In this document: piece after piece, positions 1 through 11,900 of the stretch
Numbering within the stretch: position 1 is the stretch's first letter
How the letters are laid out: each line of letters opens with the position of its first letter
DNA from: Aphis gossypii
Taxonomy: Eukaryota; Arthropoda; Insecta; Hemiptera; Aphididae
Length of the DNA: 64,000 nucleotides
Assembly (NCBI RefSeq): GCF_020184175.1
Contig: NC_065533.1
Coordinates: forward strand, 15,708,695 to 15,772,694
Direction of reading: 5' to 3'
The notes under the pieces: generated by a model
Seen by the model: only the letters and a program-made list of their open reading frames with translations
Database searches by the model: none
Told to the model about the DNA's origin: nothing
Made by a program: the position numbers and the translations under genes

Positions 1-839
1 CCCTCTACGCGCGCCGCGGCGGCAACCGGTAAAAACAACGGTTGTTGCGCGGTCCGCCGCCGCGAGTCTTAAAATAATACACACACACGCAGCTCGACGG
101 CGATGGGTCACGGGCATTACTTATTATCTATTATATACCTACCTGTGTATGATATTATTATATAGTAATAATGGCGTATATCATTACTATGACCATCGTC
201 TTCGTGTGTGTCGCGACAATAATTATTATATAATAATATCACCAGCGTCCGTTTTACGATATATTATTTAATGACGATTTCTTTGTCAGCGTTTTGCACA
301 TACCTATACGTATTATCGTGGTGTCTTATAGTGCGCGGGAGTCGCGGTAACCGCCGGGTCGCACGGGGGTACCTAAATACTTGCAGGAAAATCGGAAAAA
401 AAAAATACAAAGTCGGGTTTAAGCTGCGGCAACAGTATAATATTATCGTGGACCGCACAATCCCCCGAGGGGGCTACCCCCCCGCAAGACGTACGAAAGC
501 GTAATCTGCATAATTATTCTTGCTCGTATAATATTATTATATATTTTATTAGACTCGCGTCAAGCTCTCTGACCGACTTTCCAACAGCAACAACAACAAC
601 AACAAAAACGCGTTACGACCGTGTAAGATTATGCGATATTATAATAATATCCTCCTAACCTGCAGCGGTTATGTATATAGGTAGGTGCTTGTATTATCAT
701 CATCGTTATTATTATTATTATTATACATATATAATGTAGCCGCCGTAATGTACTGAAATTTTAATGATGATATATACCGCTATAATAATAACGACGATAT
801 TATTATTTTCCATTTTTACGGTATATAATTCGCCGTTTT
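1..839. other. AT-rich upstream sequence, no gene seen
   Basis: Mostly AT-rich sequence with many TTA/TAA runs and a short GC-rich start. Short open frames on both strands have no start context, splice sites or protein features that would make them credible. It lies upstream of the first CpG-rich patch and probably is intergenic or distal promoter sequence. Confidence 0.5.
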
Positions 840-1520
840 TTCGCCCGACCGGTCGGCGGTGGCGGCGGCGGCGGGCGGGCGGTCGGTCGGTCGGGGGGGC
901 GCACACCGTCGATCGCGCGCGCGAGTCCCCCGGACGGATGGCCTACGCGGCCGGTCTGCAAGAAAACGGTTTTCTCCTCATGACGGCGGTGGGGGAAACC
1001 CGTCGCGGCGGCCGTCGCGGTCCGCCACTGGTTTCAAGTTCAATGTCTGCCGTGGTCCTCAGCGGTCGTCGCGATTTGTAGTCGAAAATTTTGCGAGTCG
1101 CCACAGTCCGCCAACTATTGTTGTCGTTTTTGTTATACTGCTCTCATCATTGTACGCGTCGTACACCGATACCGCGCCCCGTGACGATCGCGAATCGCGC
1201 ACAGAACCGGTCCTTTGAGACACGACTCTGACTTGAGCGTATATACCACGACAAGACACCGTCGGATCGTCTTCGTGCGAATTTCCGACACTCGCGTTTA
1301 CGTCTCTCTGGTCGCACCCTGCACCGCTGCTGCGGCTCTTCTATTCGCAAAATCGTTTTCCGTACATTATCGTACAACATTATACGGTTTTCGTGTCGTT
1401 TTTGGACACGGGTGCAATATCGATATCGTGACTCGAGAGCGCGCGTCTTATCGCGGACCATTGCCGCGACCTCTCGAACGTGTATCGGTCGGTCGGTCGT
1501 TTGCCGTTTTTTATTTTTAA
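840..1520 (+). promoter_or_regulatory. CpG-rich patch, candidate promoter/5' UTR of first exon
   Basis: An abrupt change from AT-rich sequence to CG-dense sequence with GGC and GGTC runs. It is followed about 700 bp later by a start codon and splice donor (2260-2278) on the plus strand. Similar patches precede the other coding first exons in this window, so a promoter or 5' UTR role is the simplest reading. No TATA box or initiator can be assigned with certainty. The overlapping open frames are arginine-rich readings of the repeats and are not credible proteins. Confidence 0.4.
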
Positions 1521-1601
1521 TATTTCGTTTTTAAATCCGTTTGCACGCCTACCGTTTTAAATGTACGACAACGGAGGAGCGAAAATCTCGCCCCAGCAGC
1601 C

Positions 1602-1790
1602 ATGTCTGCCGGACGTCTAATCGTCCGCGGCACCACGGACGCCACCAGCAACGACAACGACTACAGCAACAACCGCTGCGGCGGGACAAGGCCTCCGGCA
1701 CCACCGAGCAAACCGCCCGCGCGCGGCATCACGTCGTCGTCCACCACAGAGCCCGGTCGGCGGACAACTCGTAGCCACTGTATTAGCTGA
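1602..1790 (+). CDS. 62-codon upstream ORF in probable 5' UTR
   Basis: ATG at 1602 in good context (AGCC before it) opens a 62-residue frame ending in TGA. The product would begin MSAGRLIVRG and is rich in Thr, Ser, Pro and Arg with no recognised domain. It lies 470 bp upstream of the exon-1 start in GC-rich sequence. If transcribed with exon 1 it would be an upstream ORF able to lower translation of the main frame. It may equally be chance in GC-rich DNA. It is followed by T-rich runs (1800-1880), which argues against continuous coding. Confidence 0.15.
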   Translation: MSAGRLIVRGTTDATSNDNDYSNNRCGGTRPPAPPSKPPARGITSSSTTEPGRRTTRSHCIS

Positions 1791-2259
1791 CGAACGTTTT
1801 TGATTTTTTTTTTCGTTTCATTTTCTTATTCGATTTTTTTTTTTTTACTTATTGAACGTTTTTATTTTATTTTTTTGTCAACCGGCGACACCACAACGAA
1901 AAGACGTTTATATTTATTATAATAATAATAATAATAATAATAATACGTATATTACACCGTCCGTCGTCGTTCCGCGAAATATTGTAAACCATTTAAATTT
2001 ACATCCATTGCGTCCGGTTCGTTTTTTAACGTAACATTTTGAATCGAACACTATATATCTACATTGTGATATCATAATATACACCGTCGTTTTGATAATA
2101 ATATTGCCGTGCGATTCACGCAGTCGCACGACGACTGCAGTCAAACACCGTCGCACCGTCTTCAGCGGCGCGAGAGCTGTATAAGAAACACACTGGTGGT
2201 GTGTACCGGAAGACCATCGTCGTCGCGACCACCGGACACATCGCGCAACGGCCGCCACG

Positions 2260-2278
2260 ATGCCGAGCACAATCAGAG
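2260..2278 (+). CDS. Coding part of alternative first exon 1 (MPSTIR-)
   Basis: ATG at 2260 stands in a strong start context (GCCACG before it). It is followed by five sense codons and one base, then a strong splice donor, AGAG|GTAAGC, with the intron starting at 2279. The exon therefore supplies only six residues (MPSTIR) and ends in phase 1 with a G, the same phase and base as the exons at 6757 and 35201. The 180 bp upstream are GC-rich and look like 5' UTR, and the sequence turns AT-rich right after the donor. It is probably one of several alternative first exons joined to a common exon beyond the window. The gene is not recognised, and a six-residue coding exon rests only on the start context, donor and shared phase. 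Confidence 0.45.
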
Positions 2279-5200
2279 GTAAGCGTCAACGACTTTTATA
2301 CACCATAATATTATAATATAGTCTATATTATTATTATTTATATCGAGCATTTTACTTTTGTACCTCTGATGTACGACAGAACCGATATCGACGAACCCAA
2401 ATATTATACTATCGATATTAGCCATGTGTTATGCATAACACATATTCGATATACATCGATCGCGCGAAATGGATTTAGGTATAACCGATTACGTCAGACC
2501 CGTAGTTCGGTCGCGGGTTTTCAGTGTTTGGGCATTTTAATCGATTTTCTATCGACGTCGGCACTTTTGCCGCCGACGTTTATTGAACATTTTTTACTAT
2601 CATCGTTATTGTTATTGTTTTTTATTTATTTTTTTTTCGCATCGGGTACGACGACCCACACGGCAGCAGCACGCGAACGTTTTTCCATATTATTTCGCAT
2701 ACAGTCTTTATAGCATTGGCGTCATACACACGTACACTCATGCACACACGCACGCGCGCCCGGAGAATACTCACACACACACACACACACTCACACTCCA
2801 AGTGTAAATGATATATAATATTATACATTATAATATTATACCGAACTCGCGCACGCGTAGTTATGTGATGACCACGTACAATGTGTCATTTTGCTGATGT
2901 GTCGAGCGGACACCGACAAAAAATTCGTATATATACCTATACTGGATACATGTACGCGCGCGTTTCCGAAATTTTGCGGAATTTCGCTTGGTGGACGATT
3001 TCGACAATGCAAGCGCAGAAAAAAATATTACAATACGCCCCGTGTCGCGGTGTCTACACACACTTACACATACATATCTACATTATATTTTATAAAATAT
3101 AGGACTATTATTATAGGTATTTTAAAAACATTTTAAATTTTAACGAAACAATATCATCATCATCATCGCGGTATTATACGCCGGTATATATTATGTGTGG
3201 GTGGGCTATAATATTGTTATATGGTGCATATTATAAGACTCGAAAGTATATTAAAATATTAGGTATATGTTTAGAACAAGTACTTATAAATCATAATTAT
3301 AGGTTCTTCCTAATTGATTAGTAAAAACTAATACCGATTATACGAACACTTTGTAATATAATATATTATTATAATATGCCATTATACTCGCACACGACAG
3401 TTGTTATGTACGAATTATAAATTGAGTTTGTAACGGATGCTCGGTTGGCGATTAGCAAGCAATAAATAATTAGGCTTCGAATGATATAATTGTAAAAGAA
3501 AAAATCGATTTATGAAAAAAAAATATGCGTTAACAATGTGCGTAATGAATAATGACGGACGAACAAATTATGTTTACAGTAGTTGTCTGTCATTATTCAA
3601 TTATTATTATTATTATTATTATTGCTATTATCAATTATTATTAATATTGCTTTTGTTATTATTATTAATTTTTAAAGAATACGATTTTAACTTTACTTTT
3701 TATACTTGTAAGAAACTGTGTGTTCATATACTATGTATTATATATTATATAATATTTATTAAGTTACTCATTATACAATAGTCATTCTAGTATATAAACT
3801 TCACAACTATTCTTATCTAAAAAGCTCTAGAATACAACATTTTGATATAGGTATACGTATATGGGGTTTTAAACTTGTAAAACATTTCAAAGAAAGTTAC
3901 CTTATTTTTGTTTCCCGATCATCAGTCATAGTTACAAAGGTTAAATTATGTTTAAGTGTATAGTACTATAGTTTATATCATTCATTTTAAGTAGGTACTA
4001 CATGTGTAGTATACATACATAGAAACACTCCGCTAAAATGTTTACTCTTGTTTTTGGATATCAGAATGATCAACATTTTACTATAATATCTTTTATTATA
4101 CTAACGTGCATGACGTATGGCTAAGTTAATATTATATTAACCATTAATTGTGTGTATCTATACTTAGATAATGCGACACGCATGAGTAGGTATATGCATT
4201 TTTAGCAAATAGTGCGTATGGCGTATAGAACTTGTGTATAATGATATAATATGTGCAATAATAATAATATGCCATATATGTTTCTATATAATTTTCACGG
4301 TGGCTATGTGTAGCTTATATTCAAAGTGTCCATTATGTTATGTCAATTTTGCAATGTCCATAGATAATATTTCTCGTTTTTGAAGTTCACGGCTGATATG
4401 GTGATACACTTGTATCAGTAGGTATATCACAGTACTCAAAGTCCAATATTTTCATTTTCATTATAGTGATACGCTATTACGCTAATGTCAATTTATTTAT
4501 TTTGTATTCATTCGTTTTACATAAACATTGACAGAATTTAATATTTATTATAACATTTCATCCAAATACTATAAATAATAATCAAATTAACTAAAATATT
4601 TATTGCAATCTTAAAATGTGTGAATAACGTTCTTCACCGTCAATCGTTTTAGCACACAATATCTGTCCCCCCATATTGAGTATTTACAAAACGTGTGCAT
4701 TACTGCGGCGTTGAAGCATAAAACGTAATCATATTTACTTATATAGTTTATGTATTGCACTACAAAAAAAAAATGAATGTAATTTTGAAGACGAATAGGT
4801 ACACCTATAATAACACATTATTTATGGTACGTTGCAGTTTGAGTGATATATAAATAAAGAATAACAAGGCGTATAAATAATATTACACTATTTTATGTCT
4901 TACACTCGTTCAAACAATACTGACTTGTTTAAATTCTCTATATTGATGATATTATACTCTATAATCTTCAGGTGGACATTATATTGGATATCATATTTGT
5001 AGATATTGGTATTGCTCTTGACCGGTCATTAAATATTTTAGATCCACATCGGCTTTCGATATTTCGATAGAATTTGTATTCTTAGTTTTATTCCATAAGT
5101 TTTGAAGTATTACATAATATAGTTATTTGACCATCTAGAACCCATTTATACTAAATTATAGTTGTCGGTTTGAAAGGATTTTCAACACAATTCGTCACCT

Positions 5201-5879
5201 TTATTTTACACGTTAAATGCATACCTCAGAGGTTTGTGCTAGTGCTGTAACATCTTAGTATGTCCACCCAATATTATAGGAGAAAATAAGGTAGCTTAAT
5301 GTTTCTCATGAAACAAACTTATTAATGGTGAAGTAATGCTCGTACACTGTCGTCTAAAGTTAACTTTAGGGTTGCAGCTATCTGTTTCATAAACTTTTAC
5401 CCGTCCCGCTTTCCTATTAGCAAGTATAATTATTTAACAAATCGCCCTGTTGTTGAAATTATGAAACCGGCGGCCAACGAGACCCCATTATTATTAATTA
5501 GTTTTTTGTAAAATATAACAAAATGTTAAAATGTTAAATATTTGAGCTTTATAATTATTCTTTAATATTATAAAATATGCATTTTAACTCCATCTAATAA
5601 TATCAAGCAGACGTAATTGAGCCCGTCTCGTGTTTAAAAATAAATAAATAATATACAATGTATATATCGTGTTTTACGACGTATAACAATTTAATTAAAT
5701 TATAAAAGATCTTTATTATATAGTGTCCACGACGACGGCGAGGGCGATCGTCTGTGAAGGGTAGTTTATAGTAATGTGTATATATATAATATATATTATT
5801 CGCGTCGTCGTCGTAAACCAACCACCTCCCGTGCACCGGTTCCGGCGACACACGCGGTCAGGGTTGGCGAAATGTCTTT
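2279..5879 (+). other. Intron-like AT-rich sequence
   Basis: Very AT-rich sequence starting at the exon-1 donor. It holds a short CA repeat (about 2773-2793), TTA runs near 3600-3665 and many small inverted repeats. No open frame has coding character and no transposon termini were recognised. It is best read as an intron of the plus-strand gene or as DNA between alternative promoters. Confidence 0.5.
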
Positions 5880-6756
5880 AAAACGTTTCGGCGACCGACA
5901 CCGTACACACGCGTGACGGGACGGGGGATGCGGGAAATCGTAAACACACACAACCGCGGTATATACCTATATACGTGTACACAATATTATATTATATATA
6001 TTATATTATTATAAACACGAACACGCCGCTTGACGAGAGGGACGAGCGAAAAAGCCGGTCCCGTCGAGGCAACACGAGCTTTTTTCCTCCCGCCATCCCT
6101 ATACGAAAAACCGCCCCTCGTCATCCCCGCGACGACGGTGTGCGTCCGCCACGCCAGGCACCGCATATCCGCCGGCCCGGGCGGCCTTTGTCGCGGCGGC
6201 GACCGGCGCTCGATAAACCAGGCCTACGCCGACGCACCGAGCACGCACACGCACTACATTCACTGCCCTACGCGCATCTCGACGACGACGGCGACGACGA
6301 CTATACGACGGCGACTGCGACGGCGACCTGTCTCGCAACCGCCGCCGTTTGTTGTTTCCGTGGCCGCGTCCGTACAGCGCGGCGTCTTTATAATATATTG
6401 TCATACGTAAAATACGCGTAAACACTCGTATATCTACGTATTTATTGTTAACGTATATCTTTTATCTCGCGTGACCGGCAAACGAACGTCGTAAACACCG
6501 AACGATAATAGTCAGAGCCGATCTCGTCTTCTCCGCGATCAAAATCAAATTTTCGCCGTTACACCTCAGTGTTTGAAATCGCTCGCAGTAAAACTCTCCT
6601 CGCGTCAGACAGTCGTGTACGCGCACAGAGTACCGCAGAATATCGAAACGCGACCCGAAGTCAGCAGCGGCTCGCGACAAGTCATGAAGTCATAACTTGG
6701 CCCGAGGACGCACGCCGGCACGGCCGCCGCGTAACGCGCAACCGACCACAGTGGTC
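5880..6756 (+). promoter_or_regulatory. CpG-rich promoter/5' UTR region of exon 2
   Basis: CG-dense sequence that leads straight into the coding exon at 6757. The last 300 bp before the start codon are of balanced composition, as expected of a 5' UTR. A four-codon upstream ORF (MKS) occupies 6684-6695, and an in-frame stop at 6685-6687 precedes the main start. A TCAGTG initiator-like word lies near 6566, but the transcription start cannot be fixed from sequence. Confidence 0.45.
6684..6695 (+). promoter_or_regulatory. Minimal upstream ORF (MKS) before exon-2 start
   Basis: ATG AAG TCA TAA lies 61 nt upstream of the exon-2 start codon, in a different frame. If it is in the mature 5' UTR it would intercept scanning ribosomes and reduce or regulate initiation at 6757. 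The sequence is certain; a regulatory effect is inference. Confidence 0.3.
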
Positions 6757-7036
6757 ATGAGGAAAAAGTCGACCATCGCGGTGGGCACCGGGCCGGCCAG
6801 CGTCGTCGTGATCGTGCAGCCCAAGCTGGAGGCGGACGCGGAGACGTCGACCGAGGAAGAGGTCGCGGCGGCCGAGGAGACGATCCCGGACGATCCGAAT
6901 TTGCCGCCCTGCCCGCCCGGCATTCCCATCTGCTCGCGGCTGTATTCGCCGTCTCCGCCGCCACAGCAGACGTCGACGGCCGCGTCCACGTCCGCACAGC
7001 TTCCGGGACCGCCGCCCGCGATACCCATCAACGCAG
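6757..7036 (+). CDS. Coding part of alternative first exon 2 (93-aa acidic/Pro-rich N-terminus)
   Basis: ATG at 6757 (purine at -3; in-frame TGA at 6685) opens 93 codons plus one base, ending at the donor GCAG|GTAAAA (intron from 7037). The product starts MRKKSTIAVG. It has a short hydrophobic Val/Ile stretch (residues 14-20), then an acidic segment (residues 25-46, many Glu/Asp) and a proline-rich segment with two Cys (49-89). This is typical of a disordered transcription-factor N-terminus. Third codon positions are strongly G/C, unlike the surrounding DNA, which supports coding. The exon ends in phase 1 with G, as do the other candidate first exons. I do not recognise the gene, and the rest of the protein must lie beyond the window. 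Confidence 0.62.
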
Positions 7037-10000
7037 GTAAAAATCAAAATCAACCCTTACACAGTGTGACCATATTATAGTAGTACGCGCGCTTTTCTCG
7101 TCGATCTCCGCCTCTCGTTGACGATATATAATATTTGAACCACTGCAGCAGTAGGTCTTACGACGACGACGACGACGACGACGGGTTTATCATACTATAT
7201 TATTATTATGGCGTTTGTGATGAGACCGTAATATAGTAATAATAATAATAATAATAATAGTAATAGTAACAATATACACGATGATGATGGCTTATAATAT
7301 TATAATATTATATTATATACATTATTATTATCGTAATAACGGTGACAGCGACGAACGTCGTAAATAAACAGCCAATCGGATGAGCGCTCATGCGCGCCCG
7401 CGTGTGTGTGTGTCGGCGGATTCGAGTGACCGGCGACGCGTTGTGCGAGGGGTAGTGGCGGTGTTGTTGACAGAGGGATGCGGACGGGCATCGTCAACAC
7501 CGCCCCGCCGCGCTCGCTCGTTCGTCGGCGGCGGATCGATCGGTGGCCGAAAAGGCGTGCGCCGATCCGCATAACACAATATATACGTATTCACGCTCGG
7601 TTCTAACATAATATATATAACAATAATAATAATAATGCACTATATGTACGTCGCGCGAGGTTTCGATGTTTTTCTTTCCTTAATATTATATATATATATT
7701 ATACACATGTGTACACACTGTATACATACACTATACAGTGTTATCGCTATCGACCGTGCTTACATAATACCTATGTGTGTGTGTGTGTGTGGACAGCCAT
7801 AAAGTTACCAACGCCATCGTCGTCGACGGAGCTCCCAAAGTTTTGTACGAAAATAATATAATATTGCAATTTTCAATCACGGTCGTTTCTAATATAACGA
7901 ACGGGTTGCGCCCGCAAACATAGAGAATCTAAATTATCGGACCAGTAAACAGTAATATAATATGATATACTAATGCAGTATTATTGCTATTGACTTTGGG
8001 TGTTTACACTCGGGTATAACACGATCAATTGAAATAATATCTTATATCGTTTAATCATTTCGATTTCCGCACCTATACTATATACCTCGTACGCAAACAA
8101 TAATTTAATTTCGAAGAGACCAAATATCAAAATCTTACATAAATAAACATGTACTACCTACTGCAGGTTTTTGAAATGTTCATAATATACTCTCCGCGCT
8201 GCAGTTATCGACCGGCTGAGGAGTATACCGTCGTATCAGACGTAAAAATCCGTCTCTGCAGTGCAATAGGAAAAAATCCTCTGAATATATAATATCATAC
8301 GAATATATATATATATATATATGTATATATCATTTTTATTTTTTACCACACCCCGCATGTAGATTCGTCGACGACTGACGTCTGTAATCTGTACATACAT
8401 AAACCATATCATTCGTTCGCGCGCGTGTACTTTATGTATGTATGTAATGTATATATATTATATAATATGCATTATACATAAATACTAAAATACAGAGTAT
8501 TACGACTCCCCGATGTTCTCGTTTTCCGGGGCAGTAAAAAACATGACACAGATACGCTAAATATACACTGGCCACTGGTTTCTATAATACAAAACATTAT
8601 CATATATAGGTATTAGATACGCCATATACCTATGGCTATATAATATGTGAATAAACTTTACCGTTTTTTTTACGTGATATATAAAATAATAGCGTCTTGA
8701 ATCGTATTAAATTGGCAAATCAAATTAAAATTACCATAATATTATAGAAGCCCGTCCACCAAATGAAATTCTCATATAGGATTTAATTTTCTTTATAATG
8801 ATTAAAAAAACATGATTATAACTGCAGTTTTATACTAAAGCGTACAGTAGTCAGTAACTATGAATATTTATTATTTAGCGACGAAACTGATGAAATAATA
8901 CATTTTAGGAACTTATACTAATTATTTGTGGGCCATACCTATAGGAATATTGATGTTTGATTTCTTTTTAACGGAAATTAGGGTTGATCGAATGACTGCA
9001 GTGTTTAACCCCCGATGAATCAATTTATAAATACATAATAGGTACTATCATTTAAACGTTCTTAATTTATACTGCTATTGCAGATTAAGTTAATTAAGTT
9101 TAGTTTGATTTCAAAAATTACAATTGGCCAATAATTGATGTATACCTACATTTCGCTAATCACATTATTTTATTATGATTCGACCAAGATAAATCATAAC
9201 GAATACGTCATTTGTCTTGATGAAAATAATTTCGTGTTTGCATCAGTCAGTTATAGACTGTCAATACGCATTGTATTAGCACATCTCAAACGTTACGCAT
9301 ACATAAAGTCAGGTTAACATTTACGGATGAAAAATAACAATTTAGCTCGCTAATGATGACCGGAGGTATTTAAGTGTATATTTTTAACGCTGCACTTGTC
9401 CCATAATTCGATTCGGTCTCCGTCGAAATACGCCTGCGCGTGTATATTTTAGAGGTATACGCAAAACAGTGCAGCGCACGAAGTCGACGATTAACGGGAC
9501 TTGGAAATAAAAAAAATACAGAAAAAAAAACAATCGCTGTCTTCGTGTATAATAATATCGTGTAGCCGTGTGGTCTCTTGAGCAGGCAGGTGCGTGCAAT
9601 ATTTTATAATAGCTCCCACAATCCAACACTGTGTGTACATATATAGTATCTATATAATATTACATACGTATTGTAATGCATTAATTATAAATGCGATATT
9701 ATCGCTCGTTGTCACATATACTTATATTTACCTATAGGCTATAGGTATGATTATTACTTCGTTACCGGTTACCATAGCGTGATTACCAATAGGTACGCAA
9801 AATTATGAAAACTAACATATAATTATTATTAAACAATATATATTTTAAAACTCACTCCAAACGAACTCATTTTTAAAGCTACACGAGAATTCGTTAAATT
9901 ACTTCTCGGGAATAGGTATATCTTGCTAAGTATTAATAGTATTATACATATGTGTGTATTAAAAGTTTATATTACTGTAGCAAAAATGTTTTTATGAAAA

Positions 10001-11360
10001 AAAAACTTATTAATTTAATTCTTGATTGTATAAGTTTTTACTAAAACCGTAAATCAAAATGGATCAGACAAAACCGTGAAATCATATTTTCAATTCCAAT
10101 GTTTAAATGTTAATAATATAACAAACTGCAACCAAAAACAAAATAAGTGAGCTTTTAAATTGTATAAAAAAAAATAATATATTTTATATAGATAACTAAT
10201 AGTCGACGAAGATTTCCAGTCTACTAAGTTTTAATATTTTTTAAATAATTATTATCTTTATGACGAGTATAAAACAAATAAAACAAAAAAATGTTTGTTA
10301 AAAATGAATATTGTGCCGTAAGTTTTGCTATAATTATTCATAAGTTTATTCAATCCCTATAGAAGGTTACTAAAATAATAAATTCAATATAAAAATGTAA
10401 AAATAACTTCTTTACGAATTTGATTACCATTATTTTAGTCTTTCCTCATTAATCATGTATTACACAATTATTTCCATTCGATTTACTTTTGCTTTTATTT
10501 GGTACTTATTTGTATCGAGTAGTAAATTTTTTTCTTGATTTTTCTTTTTGATATTTTAAAATTATATGAAACAATGATTAATTTACTCTAGACCTCTAAA
10601 TAAGTTTTCCACTAGTTTTTCTTTGGAAGATAATAAAATAATTTTTTTTAAATACGTTAAAATATTAAATACCGATATAATATATCATCACATAATACTC
10701 ATACATCGTATATCATTTCAAATTACAATATATTTCCGTAAATAATAATACAAAAATTAAACGTATCACATAATAAACGGGTAACTACGATATCCTCTGT
10801 ATTGCAAAAATGCTAACATAAAAGCAGCTAGTATGTCCAAAGACAAAGCTCGGGAGATTTGCTCAAATCCAGCTGAAATAAATTAAAATATTCTTGTAAC
10901 GTACAAATAGATGCGGAATGAAACGGATTATAAAGTTTTCTCTACACGCACGAATCCACATATTTTATAAAAGATTCGATTTGGTTTTTCGTCGTCGGAC
11001 GGGGCTTTTTACGTCAACGTCACTGATTTCTTCAGCCGACTGTTTTGGCCTTCCACACGGCAGCGGTCAGCTGTATAGGTGCGGCGGGTGTGGGAATCGC
11101 GTATAAAATACGTGAACACACACACACACACACACACTATTTATTATTATATTATAATGGCGTTACGTGAACGTATCATCGTATCGTCGTCGTCATGTAC
11201 GATTTACTCTTTGTGTAATACAGCCGAGAGGAGTAGGTACGATTCGTGTTTAGTAAAACTCGCGTATACGCCCCCCCCCCCCTGTAAATTTGGCAACTGC
11301 CGCACGTCGACTCGATGCGTATGTACACAGGTATATTACGCGCGTGTGAAAAGAACGAAA
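7037..11360 (+). other. Intron-like AT-rich sequence with short GC patch near 7.4 kb
   Basis: After the exon-2 donor the sequence becomes AT-rich with GAC and TAA trinucleotide runs (about 7161-7260). A small CpG-rich patch follows at about 7370-7570. The remainder is AT-rich with no credible coding frame. A CA repeat lies at about 11115-11138. No transposon ends were recognised. Confidence 0.45.
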
Positions 11361-11900
11361 AGAATTATACGGGTATATAGTGTATAGAAAAAGAACGAGA
11401 AAAAAATTCCGTTACCGACGACGGACCGAGTCGCGCGCCGCCGCTCCGTGCGATTAGCGTCGTCGCCGTAATGGTCTCGGCGGTGGAAATGGTGGTGGCG
11501 GCGGTGGTCTTCGTCTTCGTAATATGCGAATCACGAACGGAGACGCGTAAAAAATAATAAAAAAAAATACACACATATATATATATAATGCCGACGACGG
11601 ACGGCCGAAAAACGCCGCTATGCGGATAACGGTAATCGCCGCCGAAATATCTTCTTCTCGCGTATTATTATTACTATTATTATTATTATTATACGTAGGA
11701 TCGCACATAACGGGTTATAACTCGCCGCGGATGACGTCACCGTCACCGCCAACGTTTTGGTCGGTCGGTCGGTCGGTCACGTAACGGGATAGCGAACACG
11801 CGCGCGCACACATCGCACGGCACAACGGTACCTACCTATCTCGGCGTTCCGACGGAGGGGAAGGCGTCCGCCTCGTCGATCTGCAGTGTTCTGTGCGTAT
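11361..11900. promoter_or_regulatory. Intronic CpG-rich patch
   Basis: CG-dense patch with a GGTC tetranucleotide run at about 11757-11778. It resembles the patches upstream of the coding first exons but has no start codon followed by a strong phase-1 donor. It contains one very small open frame (11470-11556; hydrophobic middle, basic end) that may be chance. Candidate non-coding first exon, promoter or enhancer. Confidence 0.25.
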
